Position numbers and translations under genes: made by a program. From Aldehydirespirator sp965203575 (GTDB lineage Bacteria > Actinomycetota > Acidimicrobiia > Acidimicrobiales > Aldehydirespiratoraceae): a stretch of DNA of 64,000 bases. A model generated the notes under the pieces. The model was not told where the DNA came from. It searched no databases and saw nothing but the letters and a program-made list of their open reading frames with translations. The DNA is taken from positions 1,736,001 through 1,800,000 of the forward strand of contig OZ241894.1 of the NCBI GenBank assembly GCA_965203575.1, written 5' to 3'. Every line of letters begins with the position of its first letter. The first letter of the stretch is position 1. Of the stretch, positions 51,108-59,143 are shown piece by piece.

Positions 51108-53132
51108 TTGAGTTCAGGACAAGGCGTGATGACGAGGTCTTTGACCCTGGTCGACGAGCTTGTCCTGACGCTCCTCAATGAGGAGAGCGGCTACTTCCGC
51201 CAGGTACCCAGGTGGAACCTGAACTGTGCCATCGTCGGTGCGGCCCTCGCCGAGCTGTCGCTTGCGTCTCGCATCGACACGGACATGGAGTCTCTGATCC
51301 TCCTGGACGGGACCGCGACCGGCGATCCCGCGCTCGACCCCGTCCTCCACAGGATCGCCGCCTCGCTTGAGCGGCGCAACGCCCAGTACTGGGTCGAGAG
51401 GCTCGCTCCAGAGGCGGAGTCGATCATTGACACGACGCTTGATCGTCTGGTCGACCTGAAGATACTGCAGCATCACGACGGTGACTTCTGGTCGCTGGCC
51501 GGGTCCGCCTGGAGGATGGGCGTGCACACCGGCTCCGAGGTGGGCACCGCGGTCGAGTTCGTCAAGACCCGCATCAGCAGGGCCATCTTCGACGAAGAGA
51601 TCCCGGACCCGAGAGACGTCATCATCATCGGTCTCATCGACACCTGCGACGTCCTGCGCTATATCTTCGAGCTCGACGAGGAGTCCGAGCAGCGTGTCGA
51701 GGACATCCTCAAGATGGACCTGATCGGCCGGGCCATCGCCGATGCGGTCGGGCACAACATCGCCGGGCCGCTGTTGCGGCGATCCGCCCTGGCCAAGCAG
51801 ATTCCCATTGTCAAGCTGCGGAAGCTGCTGCGGAGCAAGCATCTTCGCAGCGGCAACCTTCCTGCAGTCTTCGCGGAGCTTCATGAAGAGCACGGCCCGG
51901 TGTTCGAGGTTCGACCGCCCTTCAGGGAGCCCATGATCTGCCTCGCCGGACCCGAGACGAATCACTGGGTCCACCGGCATGGCCGCATGCACCTGAGAGC
52001 CAGGGACTATCTGGAGGACTTCGAGAAGGTCTACGGCGGAGTGGGACTGCTGCCCGCGCTCGACGGCGCCGATCACTTCCGGTACCGGAAGTCCATCCAG
52101 CCCGCCTATTCGCGCACCAGGCTGGCAGACCAGCTGGATGAGTTCCTTGCTCATTCGCGGAGCGGCATGGCGACGTGGGGTGTCGGAGAAGCACAGCAAG
52201 CGGTGGGAATGTGCCGGAAGTTGATCAACGCGGTGATGTCGCCGCTGACTGTCGGCATCGACTCGCAGGACATCGTCGACGACATGCACAAGTTCAAGGA
52301 CCGCGCCCTCAAGACGCACATCGGCCAGACCCTCCCCAAGTTCATGCTGAAGACTCCGAGCATGAGGCGCCGGGCGAGGCTGGTCGACGAGGTGACGGAT
52401 CGGGTCCTCATGCTCCATACCCCCGCCCAGAGGGCTGGATGTCCTCGGGATCTCGCCGACGACCTGCTGGGCATGCACACCAGCGATCGGCAGTTCCTCC
52501 CGGAGTCGAATCTGCGGTTCGTGCTCTCGGCGCCGTTGATCGCCAGCATGTACGTCGGCGATCAACTCAGCTTCATCGCCTATGCGATGCTCTCGCAGCC
52601 CGAGTTCCACGAGAAGATCCGGGCCGAGGCCGATGCTGTGTTCGCCGACGGCGATCCGGATGGCGAGATGCTCACCGGAGCGGCTACCGACGTGACTCGC
52701 CGCTTCATCATGGAGTGCATGCGTATGTACCCGATCGTCCCGATGTCGCTTCGCAACGTGATGAATGCCTGCGAGGTCGAGGGCTACGAGTTGCCGGAGG
52801 GTGTGCGGGTCTTCATCGCCACGACCGCCACGCACTACATGGAGGATCTGTTCCCCGACCCCTTCAAGTTCGACATCGACCGCTACCAGGCTCCGCGCAA
52901 GGAACACCTGGGCACCGGGTACGCCCCGTACGGCCTGGGCACCCACACCTGCCTCGGCGCCCGGTTGACGGAACTGTACTTGGCGACCAACCTGCTGATG
53001 ATGGCGCACTACTTCACGCTGGAGATCGCCCCCAAGAACTACAAGCTCAGGATCAGCCCGTTCCCGTCGATGTCACCGAGCAGGAAGCTGAAGTTCGTGG
53101 TGGCGGAGAAGAGGCGCGAGCTACCCGTCTGA
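51108..53132 (+). CDS. GPP34 (GOLPH3-like) domain fused to cytochrome P450, copy A
   Basis: A 674-residue fusion. Residues 1 to about 205 match the GPP34/GOLPH3 family (LTLVDELVLTLLNEESGYF, CAIVGAALAELSLASRID), a helical domain that in eukaryotes binds phosphatidylinositol-4-phosphate on membranes. Residues about 220-670 are a P450: FRYRKSIQPAYSRTRL (C-helix), ECMRMYPI (ExxR), and haem loop YGLGTHTCLGARL. The I-helix region SMYVGDQLSFIAYAML lacks the usual acid-Thr pair. No signal peptide or membrane helix is seen, so the GPP34 part may dock the P450 on the membrane. The start TTG 51108 has GGGAG 8 bases upstream and aligns with copy B; ATG 51129 is the alternative. A near-identical gene follows. 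Confidence 0.85.
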   Translation: MSSGQGVMTRSLTLVDELVLTLLNEESGYFRQVPRWNLNCAIVGAALAELSLASRIDTDMESLILLDGTATGDPALDPVLHRIAASLERRNAQYWVERLAPEAESIIDTTLDRLVDLKILQHHDGDFWSLAGSAWRMGVHTGSEVGTAVEFVKTRISRAIFDEEIPDPRDVIIIGLIDTCDVLRYIFELDEESEQRVEDILKMDLIGRAIADAVGHNIAGPLLRRSALAKQIPIVKLRKLLRSKHLRSGNLPAVFAELHEEHGPVFEVRPPFREPMICLAGPETNHWVHRHGRMHLRARDYLEDFEKVYGGVGLLPALDGADHFRYRKSIQPAYSRTRLADQLDEFLAHSRSGMATWGVGEAQQAVGMCRKLINAVMSPLTVGIDSQDIVDDMHKFKDRALKTHIGQTLPKFMLKTPSMRRRARLVDEVTDRVLMLHTPAQRAGCPRDLADDLLGMHTSDRQFLPESNLRFVLSAPLIASMYVGDQLSFIAYAMLSQPEFHEKIRAEADAVFADGDPDGEMLTGAATDVTRRFIMECMRMYPIVPMSLRNVMNACEVEGYELPEGVRVFIATTATHYMEDLFPDPFKFDIDRYQAPRKEHLGTGYAPYGLGTHTCLGARLTELYLATNLLMMAHYFTLEIAPKNYKLRISPFPSMSPSRKLKFVVAEKRRELPV

Positions 53133-53133
53133 A

Positions 53134-53205
53134 GCGCGGTGACGACCGAGGTGAGCAGCCCGTAGGGGATGTTCAGCAGCGCCATTGCGCCCAGGATCAT
53201 GGTGC
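53134..53205 (-). pseudogene. Relic of an RND/MMPL transporter gene
   Basis: The minus strand reads MALLNIPYGLLTS with matching flanks, aligned without gaps to MALLDIPYSLITS in the intact transporter at 55328-57814 (about bases 55728-55800). Roughly 24 codons remain; nothing before or after matches. It starts 2 bases after the stop of fusion gene A and is followed by a run of 10 G (53207-53216). The intact transporter has the same orientation relative to fusion gene B, so this looks like what is left of a duplicated transporter. Confidence 0.75.
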
Positions 53206-53260
53206 CGGGGGGGGGGCGACCGACTACGATTCACCGAATGGTGCGTAAGGGACAGGGCTG

Positions 53261-55288
53261 ATGTCCCAAACTGGCCGCGGTGTCATGACGAGGTCGTTGA
53301 CCCTGGTCGACGAGCTTGTACTGACGCTCCTCAATGAGGAGAGCGGCTACTTCCGCCAGGTACCCGGTTGGAACCTGAACTGTGCCATCGTCGGTGCGGC
53401 CCTCGCCGAGTTGTCGCTCATGGCTCGCGTCGACACGGACATGGAGTCTCTGATCCTCCTGGACGGGACCGCGACCGGCGATCCCGCGCTCGACCCCATC
53501 CTCTACAGGATCGCCGCCTCGCGGGAGCGGCGGAATGCCCAGTACTGGATCGAGAGGCTTGCTCCAGAGGCAGAGTCGATCATCGACATGACCTTGGACC
53601 ACTTGGTCGACCTGAAGATACTGCAGCACCACGACGGCGACTTCTGGTCGCTGGCCGGGTCCGCCTGGAGGATGGGCGTGCACACCGGCTCCGAGGTCGG
53701 CACCGCGGTCGAGTTCGTCAAGACCCGCATCAGCAGGGCCATCTTCAACAACGAGATCCCGGACCCGAGAGACATCGTCATCATCTGTCTCATCGACACC
53801 TGCGACGTCCTGAGGTTCATCTTCGATCTCGACGAGGAGTCCGAGGAGCGGGTCGAGCAGATCTGCAAGATGGACCTGATCGGCCGGGCCATCGCCGATG
53901 CGGTCGGGCACAACATCGCCGGGCCGCTGTTCCGGCGATCCGCCCTGACCAAGCAGATTCCCGTTGTCAAGCTGCGGAAGATTCTGGGCAGCAAGCATCT
54001 TCGCACCGGCAACATGCCCGCACTCTTTGCGGAGCTGGCCGAGGAGCACGGCCCGGTGTTCCAGATCCGGCCGCCCTTCAAGGAGCCCATGATCTTCATA
54101 GCCGGGGCCGAGACCAATCACTGGGTCCATCGGCACGGTCGCATGTACCTGAGGGCCAGGGACTACTTCGAGGACATGGAGAAGGTCTACGGCGGGGTCG
54201 GACTGCTGCCCGGGCTGGACGGCGCCGACCATTTCCGGTACCGGAAGTCCGTTCAGTCGGGATATTCGCGCGCCAGGCTGGAAGAGCGGCTGGACGAGGT
54301 CTTCTCGCACGCACGGACCCATCTGGCGACCTGGGCCGTCGGACAGGAACTCCGTGCGGTGCGAGAGTGCCGGTTGCTGGTCAACTCGCAGATATCGCCG
54401 CTGTCGGTCAGCATCGAGTCACAGGACATCGTCGAGGACTTGCAGGTGTTCAAGGAGCGAGCACTCAAGGCGTACCTCGCCAAGACCATGCCCAGGTTCA
54501 TGCTGAAGACCCCGGGCATGAAGCGTCGGGCGAAGCTGATCGACGAGGTCGTGGATCGGGTTCAGAGCGTCCACACCCCCGCTCAACGGGCTGGGTGTCC
54601 TCGGGATCTCGCCGACGATCTGCTGAGCATTCACTCGAATGATCGGCAGTTCCTTCCCGAGTCGAATCTGCGGTTCGTGCTCTCGACTCCCCTGCTCGCC
54701 AGCATGTACGTCGGCGACGAACTGAGCTTCATCGTCTACGCCATGCTGACGCAGCCGGAGTTCGGTGACATGATCCGCGCCGAGGCCGATGCCGTGTTCG
54801 CCGACGGCGACCCGGATCCCAAGACGCTCACCGGACCGGCTACCGACGTCACTCGCCGCTTCATCATGGAGTGCTTGCGCCTCTGGCCGACCGTGCCGAT
54901 GTCGGTCCGCAACGTCATGAACGCGTGCGTGGTCGAGGGCTACGAGCTGCCGGAGGGGGTGCGGGTCCACATCGCCACGACCTCGACCCACTACATGAAG
55001 GAGCTCTTCCCCGACCCCTTCAAATTCGACATCGACCGCTACGCGGAGCCGCGCAAGGAGCATCTCGGCAGCAGTTACGCCCCGTACGGCCTGGGCACGC
55101 ACACGTGTCTCGGTGCCCGGATGGTGGAGATGCAGATGACGATGAACCTGCTGCTGATCGCCCACCATTTCACGCTCAAGATCGCACCCAAGAACTACAA
55201 GCTCAGGATCAGCCCGTTCGCATCGATGTGCCCGAGCAAGAAGCTGAAGTTCGCCGTCGTGGAGAAGAGGCACGAGCTGCCCGTCTGA
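53261..55288 (+). CDS. GPP34 (GOLPH3-like) domain fused to cytochrome P450, copy B
   Basis: A 675-residue tandem paralogue of copy A. From the shared MTRSLTLV start both are 667 residues with no length difference. The GPP34 part differs at only about ten positions in the first 110 residues; the P450 part is more diverged around the C- to I-helix region. ExxR is ECLRLWPT and the haem loop is YGLGTHTCLGARM. The I-helix reads SMYVGDELSFIVYAML: Glu is at the acid position where copy A has Gln, but no Thr follows in either. ATG 53261 has AAGGGAC about 8 bases upstream. Three imperfect 17-base repeats follow its stop. Convergent with the RND transporter. Confidence 0.87.
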   Translation: MSQTGRGVMTRSLTLVDELVLTLLNEESGYFRQVPGWNLNCAIVGAALAELSLMARVDTDMESLILLDGTATGDPALDPILYRIAASRERRNAQYWIERLAPEAESIIDMTLDHLVDLKILQHHDGDFWSLAGSAWRMGVHTGSEVGTAVEFVKTRISRAIFNNEIPDPRDIVIICLIDTCDVLRFIFDLDEESEERVEQICKMDLIGRAIADAVGHNIAGPLFRRSALTKQIPVVKLRKILGSKHLRTGNMPALFAELAEEHGPVFQIRPPFKEPMIFIAGAETNHWVHRHGRMYLRARDYFEDMEKVYGGVGLLPGLDGADHFRYRKSVQSGYSRARLEERLDEVFSHARTHLATWAVGQELRAVRECRLLVNSQISPLSVSIESQDIVEDLQVFKERALKAYLAKTMPRFMLKTPGMKRRAKLIDEVVDRVQSVHTPAQRAGCPRDLADDLLSIHSNDRQFLPESNLRFVLSTPLLASMYVGDELSFIVYAMLTQPEFGDMIRAEADAVFADGDPDPKTLTGPATDVTRRFIMECLRLWPTVPMSVRNVMNACVVEGYELPEGVRVHIATTSTHYMKELFPDPFKFDIDRYAEPRKEHLGSSYAPYGLGTHTCLGARMVEMQMTMNLLLIAHHFTLKIAPKNYKLRISPFASMCPSKKLKFAVVEKRHELPV

Positions 55289-55329
55289 CCGGGTTGCCCG
55301 TCTGACCGAGCCAACTATCTGACCGGGCT
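55278..55329. repeat. Three imperfect 17-18 bp tandem repeats at the 3' end of fusion gene B
   Basis: TGCCCGTCTGACCGGG at 55278 is repeated with small changes at 55295 and more diverged at 55313 (TATCTGACCGGG). The first copy contains the fusion gene stop codon and the last reaches the transporter stop. Probably slippage or a mark of the duplication that shaped this locus. Confidence 0.5.
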
Positions 55330-57814
55330 AACCGTCAGACTCGCCCTGCTCCTGCGCATGGCGCTGATAGACCTCCTCGGCCGCCACGTCGATGTCGTCC
55401 CACAGGCGCTGGACGGTCGAGCGCAGGCGCATGTTCTCGTAGGCGCCCCACACGGTCATCGCCGGGGGGACCACCAGGACGGAGACGAGCAGGGAGTACC
55501 CGATCGTTATCGCGGCGGTTATGCCGAACTGCCGGGACCCGTCCAGCGGCGAGAACGCCAGCACACCGAACCCGAACGCCGTCGTCAGTGCGGAGCCCAG
55601 CAGCGCCGACCCGGTAGTCGCGAGGGTCCGGATGGCGGCCGTCTCCGGCTTGCGCACATGGGAGAACTCCTCCCGGTAGCGATGGATCACGTGGATCGTG
55701 TAGTCCACGCCGATCCCGATCGACAGCGCGGTGATGATCGAGGTGATCAACGAGTAGGGAATGTCCAGCAGCGCCATCGTACCCAGGACCCAGATGAGGA
55801 CGAGCACGATCGGCCCGACCGCAATGATCGACAGGGTGGGCCGGCGCAGCGTCACCCAGAAGAAGATGGCGAGGATGCCGAGGGCGACCGCGACGGTCGT
55901 GCTGATCGACTCTGTCTGCCCGTCGGTGATCTGGTCCGTGATGGCGACCGCCAGAATGCTCTCCGCCGTGGCGGTGATGGCTCCGTCGTCGCCGGCCCAG
56001 AGCGCCTCGATCTCCTCCTGGATCACCGCCGATGCGGTGGGGTCGTCGGTATAGGTCGGGAACTGGAGCAGGATCGCGTCCGTTCCGTCGGGGTTGTTGA
56101 CCAGGACGCGTGCCACGCCGGGATCCACCGCCTCGAGCCGGTCGAGGAACTCCTGCATCAGTGCCGGATCGAGCTGAACGCCGGCGGAGGCTTCCTCGAA
56201 GAGGGCGGCGAGATCGGGATCGTACTTGTCGTCAGGCGCCCCGCTGTCGTCGGTCCAGTCGCGGGCCAGCGACTCGTACGTCGCCTCCATCGGTCCCGCG
56301 GCCGCCTGCGGGCGGCGCTGCTCGTCCTCGAAGGCGTCGGCGAAATCCCGCACGTTCAGCAGCGTGCGGGTCTCGGTCGCCTCGGCCTTCACGAGCACGC
56401 GGGCCTGCTCCGTCGAGCCGCCGACGGCTGCCTCGAGAGTCTCCATGTCGTTCAGCACGGTCCCCCCCCGAGGCAGGACGTCGCGGATGCTGAACACCGA
56501 GTGGAGTCCCGTGGCCGCGAAGCCGAACGCGACCGTCACGACTAGGACGGCGATGAGATAGGGGGCCGGCCGGCGGGCCACCGCCGCCCCGAACACCTCG
56601 GCTGCTCGTTCGATGCCGGGCAGCGCACCGGAGACGGGCCGCGGCTCCTTCAACTTGCCCCGTGCCTCGCGCCGCCGGTCGATGATCGTCCGTCCGGCCG
56701 GGATCAGCGACAGCATCACGATCAGGCTCAAGGCCACGCCCAGTGCCGCGACGACGCCGAAGTCGCCGATCACCCCGATCGGGGAGAACAGGATCGACAG
56801 GAAGCTGGCGATGGTCGTGACCGCGGCCAGCACAATCGGGACGCCGACGTTGTGCAGTCCCGTCCGGACCGCCTCGAGCACCGGCTCGCCTTCGAGCCGC
56901 CGCTCCCGGTAGTGCGAGACGGCCTGGATCGCATAGTCCACCGTGAGGCTGATCACGATGATCGGCACCATCGTCGAGATTGAACTCGGAGGACCGATCC
57001 AACCCAGCCCGTTCGGCCCGAGCCAGCCCTCCGCCCCGACGATCCACATTATTGAGAAGACCAGGCCGGCGAGGGTGAGCAGCAGATCGGAGAAGGTGCG
57101 CATGAACAGCAGGATCAGTCCCGCGATCAGCAGCAGCGCCAGACCGACCAGCGGTGCCATCCCCGTCTCGGTGGCGTGCTTGTACTCGTCCTCGATCACG
57201 ATGGGCGACACGCTGCTCACTCGCAGTGGGCCGTCGCTGGCGGTGGCCGCATCGTTGATGGTCCGCTCGGCGTCCCAGACTCTGTCGTCGCCGGTGTCGC
57301 TCAGGCGGACGGTGGCGATGGCGACCGGTGTGCCGTCGGTGTCGTTCCCGGTCAGAGCGGCGAGCGCCCCACCGATCTCGGGGATGCTCCGGACGGAGTC
57401 GATCTCTGCCTGGGTGACCGACGCGGCATCGATTCCGCCTGCGACCTCGATCAGCAGCGAGGGGGCGATGATCGGGTCGGCCGGCACCAGCCGCTGGGCC
57501 ACCCCCGGATCGCTGAGGATGTCGTCGAAGAGGGCGTCCATCTGGGCGAGCCCGCCGGGTGTGAGCGCCTCACCCCGGAAGACCAGGGTCACCACATTGG
57601 CGTCGCTGGACTCCCCGAAGAACTCGTCGAGCTCCAACAGTGCAGCGCGGATGGCGCTGTCGGGGGGAAGGAACTCCACGTCGGTGCCCTCAGTGGGGGG
57701 TGCCCGCAGGGTCGACCCCGCGGCCAGAACCACCGTCAGGAGGATGAGCACGAGGATCGTGATGACCGGCCGGGCCGTGACCAGCCGGCTGAACCTATCG
57801 AGCAGACGGCTCAT
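55328..57814 (-). CDS. RND/MMPL-family lipid or drug exporter
   Basis: An 828-residue membrane protein with two repeats of six helices, each preceded by one helix and a large extracytoplasmic loop. Helix blocks are visible at LVGLALLLIAGLILLFM, ISTMVPIIVISLTVDYAIQA, and again at VAVALGILAIFFWVTL and ITALSIGIGVDYTIHVIHR. The VDYAIQ and VDYTIH segments hold the charged residue of the proton relay. MMPL/HpnN-type members export lipids, hopanoids or sterol-like compounds. It follows the P450 gene by 32 bases on the same strand, so it is probably co-transcribed with P450 and Rieske genes. It is convergent with fusion gene B. Confidence 0.9.
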   Translation of the reverse strand: MSRLLDRFSRLVTARPVITILVLILLTVVLAAGSTLRAPPTEGTDVEFLPPDSAIRAALLELDEFFGESSDANVVTLVFRGEALTPGGLAQMDALFDDILSDPGVAQRLVPADPIIAPSLLIEVAGGIDAASVTQAEIDSVRSIPEIGGALAALTGNDTDGTPVAIATVRLSDTGDDRVWDAERTINDAATASDGPLRVSSVSPIVIEDEYKHATETGMAPLVGLALLLIAGLILLFMRTFSDLLLTLAGLVFSIMWIVGAEGWLGPNGLGWIGPPSSISTMVPIIVISLTVDYAIQAVSHYRERRLEGEPVLEAVRTGLHNVGVPIVLAAVTTIASFLSILFSPIGVIGDFGVVAALGVALSLIVMLSLIPAGRTIIDRRREARGKLKEPRPVSGALPGIERAAEVFGAAVARRPAPYLIAVLVVTVAFGFAATGLHSVFSIRDVLPRGGTVLNDMETLEAAVGGSTEQARVLVKAEATETRTLLNVRDFADAFEDEQRRPQAAAGPMEATYESLARDWTDDSGAPDDKYDPDLAALFEEASAGVQLDPALMQEFLDRLEAVDPGVARVLVNNPDGTDAILLQFPTYTDDPTASAVIQEEIEALWAGDDGAITATAESILAVAITDQITDGQTESISTTVAVALGILAIFFWVTLRRPTLSIIAVGPIVLVLIWVLGTMALLDIPYSLITSIITALSIGIGVDYTIHVIHRYREEFSHVRKPETAAIRTLATTGSALLGSALTTAFGFGVLAFSPLDGSRQFGITAAITIGYSLLVSVLVVPPAMTVWGAYENMRLRSTVQRLWDDIDVAAEEVYQRHAQEQGESDG

Positions 57815-57846
57815 GGCGCGTCACTGTACCTGCCGGGCGCTGCCCG

Positions 57847-59124
57847 CTAGTTCCAGGTCACGTCCAGGGGGAGGTGCTCGTGGCGGCGCACGAACATGCT
57901 CTTCTCCCAGCGGGGCGGGTCGTCGTCGGCCAGACTGACCCACGAGGTGTCTTGCAGCAGACGCTCCAGCGAGCAGAGGGTCTCCAGGCGGGCCAGCGGA
58001 GCGCCGACGCAGTGGTGGATGCCCCGTCCAAAGGCCAGGTGGCTGCGGGGTATGCGGCGGTCCAGAACCACTTCGTCGGGCCGGTCGAACTCGGCCGGGT
58101 CGCGGTTGGCCGATGACCACAGCAAGAAAGCGGTAGTGCCGGCAGTGAGGGTGACGCCCCCCAGTTCGCAGTCGCGCTTCACCTGGCGGTAGTGGCCTCG
58201 AAACGGCGATTCGAGCCGTACGGCCTCCTCGATGAAGCGCTCGATGAGGCCGTGGTCGGCCCGGACTTGCTCTTGGAGGGAGGGATCGTCGGCCAGCATC
58301 CGCACCGCGTTCCCGATCAGCGACGCAGTGGATTCTCCGCCGGCACCGAGCAGCACGGTGAGGGTGCCGATGGCGTCGCCCACCTCCAGATCGCCGCTGT
58401 CCACCGCTTTGGCGCAGACCCCCAAGAGGTCGTCGCCGGGATCGTTCCTGGCTTCACTCAGCTTGGCGTACAGAAACCCGTTCGCCTCGTTCGGCCGATT
58501 GATCAAGGCGATCATGTCCCGCCGAGTGAGCAAGCCTGCCAGCACCCTGCTGCCGTCGAGAGCCCACTTCATCACCTGGGGCCAGTCCTCGTCGGGCAGG
58601 CCGATAAGCCGTCCGATGACCCGGGCGGGCACAGGATGGGCCACGGTGCTGGCCCACTCCACCCTGGCTCCCTGGGATCGGGCCACGGCCAACCGCTCGT
58701 CGATGAAGACCTCGATTTCGGGCCGCATGGCCTCCATGCGACGGGCGACCAACTCGGGGAAAACCAGGCCGCGGTGAACGGTGTGCTCGGGCGGGTCGGC
58801 GGTGGCCAGGGTGGTGGTGCCCTCGCCGAACTCCTCGGTGTGGAACAGGTCGGGGCTGCCGTCGCCGCCGGTGATGACCAGCATGTCGAGGTGGTTGGAG
58901 AAGTCGTCGATCCGGCGGAGGGCGTCCACGATCAGATCGTGGGTGGCGACATAGGCCAGATCGAGTCCCGGCACCAGCCACACGGGACGTTCCCTGCGGA
59001 GCCTCTCATAGAACGGATAGGGATCGGCCCAGACCGCCGGATCGAGCACCGTTCGAGCCTCCAAGACTGGCCTCCGGCCACGGCCGCCCTCATCTTGCAT
59101 CTTGTCGATAGTACTGCCAATCAT
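57847..59124 (-). CDS. Cytochrome P450 (soluble, bacterial class)
   Basis: A 425-residue P450. I-helix VLLGAGGESTASLIGNA keeps the acidic-alcohol pair (EST), ExxR is in EEAVRLESP, and the haem loop is FGRGIHHCVGAPLARLE. The N-terminus (YPFYERLRRERPVWLVPG) is the usual soluble form. It is the middle gene of the minus-strand run Rieske-P450-RND (19-base and 32-base gaps), so the three probably act on one compound. Redox partners are not encoded nearby. Confidence 0.92.
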   Translation of the reverse strand: MIGSTIDKMQDEGGRGRRPVLEARTVLDPAVWADPYPFYERLRRERPVWLVPGLDLAYVATHDLIVDALRRIDDFSNHLDMLVITGGDGSPDLFHTEEFGEGTTTLATADPPEHTVHRGLVFPELVARRMEAMRPEIEVFIDERLAVARSQGARVEWASTVAHPVPARVIGRLIGLPDEDWPQVMKWALDGSRVLAGLLTRRDMIALINRPNEANGFLYAKLSEARNDPGDDLLGVCAKAVDSGDLEVGDAIGTLTVLLGAGGESTASLIGNAVRMLADDPSLQEQVRADHGLIERFIEEAVRLESPFRGHYRQVKRDCELGGVTLTAGTTAFLLWSSANRDPAEFDRPDEVVLDRRIPRSHLAFGRGIHHCVGAPLARLETLCSLERLLQDTSWVSLADDDPPRWEKSMFVRRHEHLPLDVTWN

Positions 59125-59143
59125 TCGACTTCAGCCGCTTCTT

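Noticed and set aside
51108..55288. Eukaryotic contamination because of the GOLPH3-like domain
   Set aside because: Codon use, Shine-Dalgarno-like sites, operon-like spacing and flanking bacterial genes all match the rest of the window, and bacterial GPP34 proteins are known.
56461..56470. Run of eight C in the RND gene as another phase-variable tract
   Set aside because: The reading frame is intact on both sides and no alternative frame of interest joins there.
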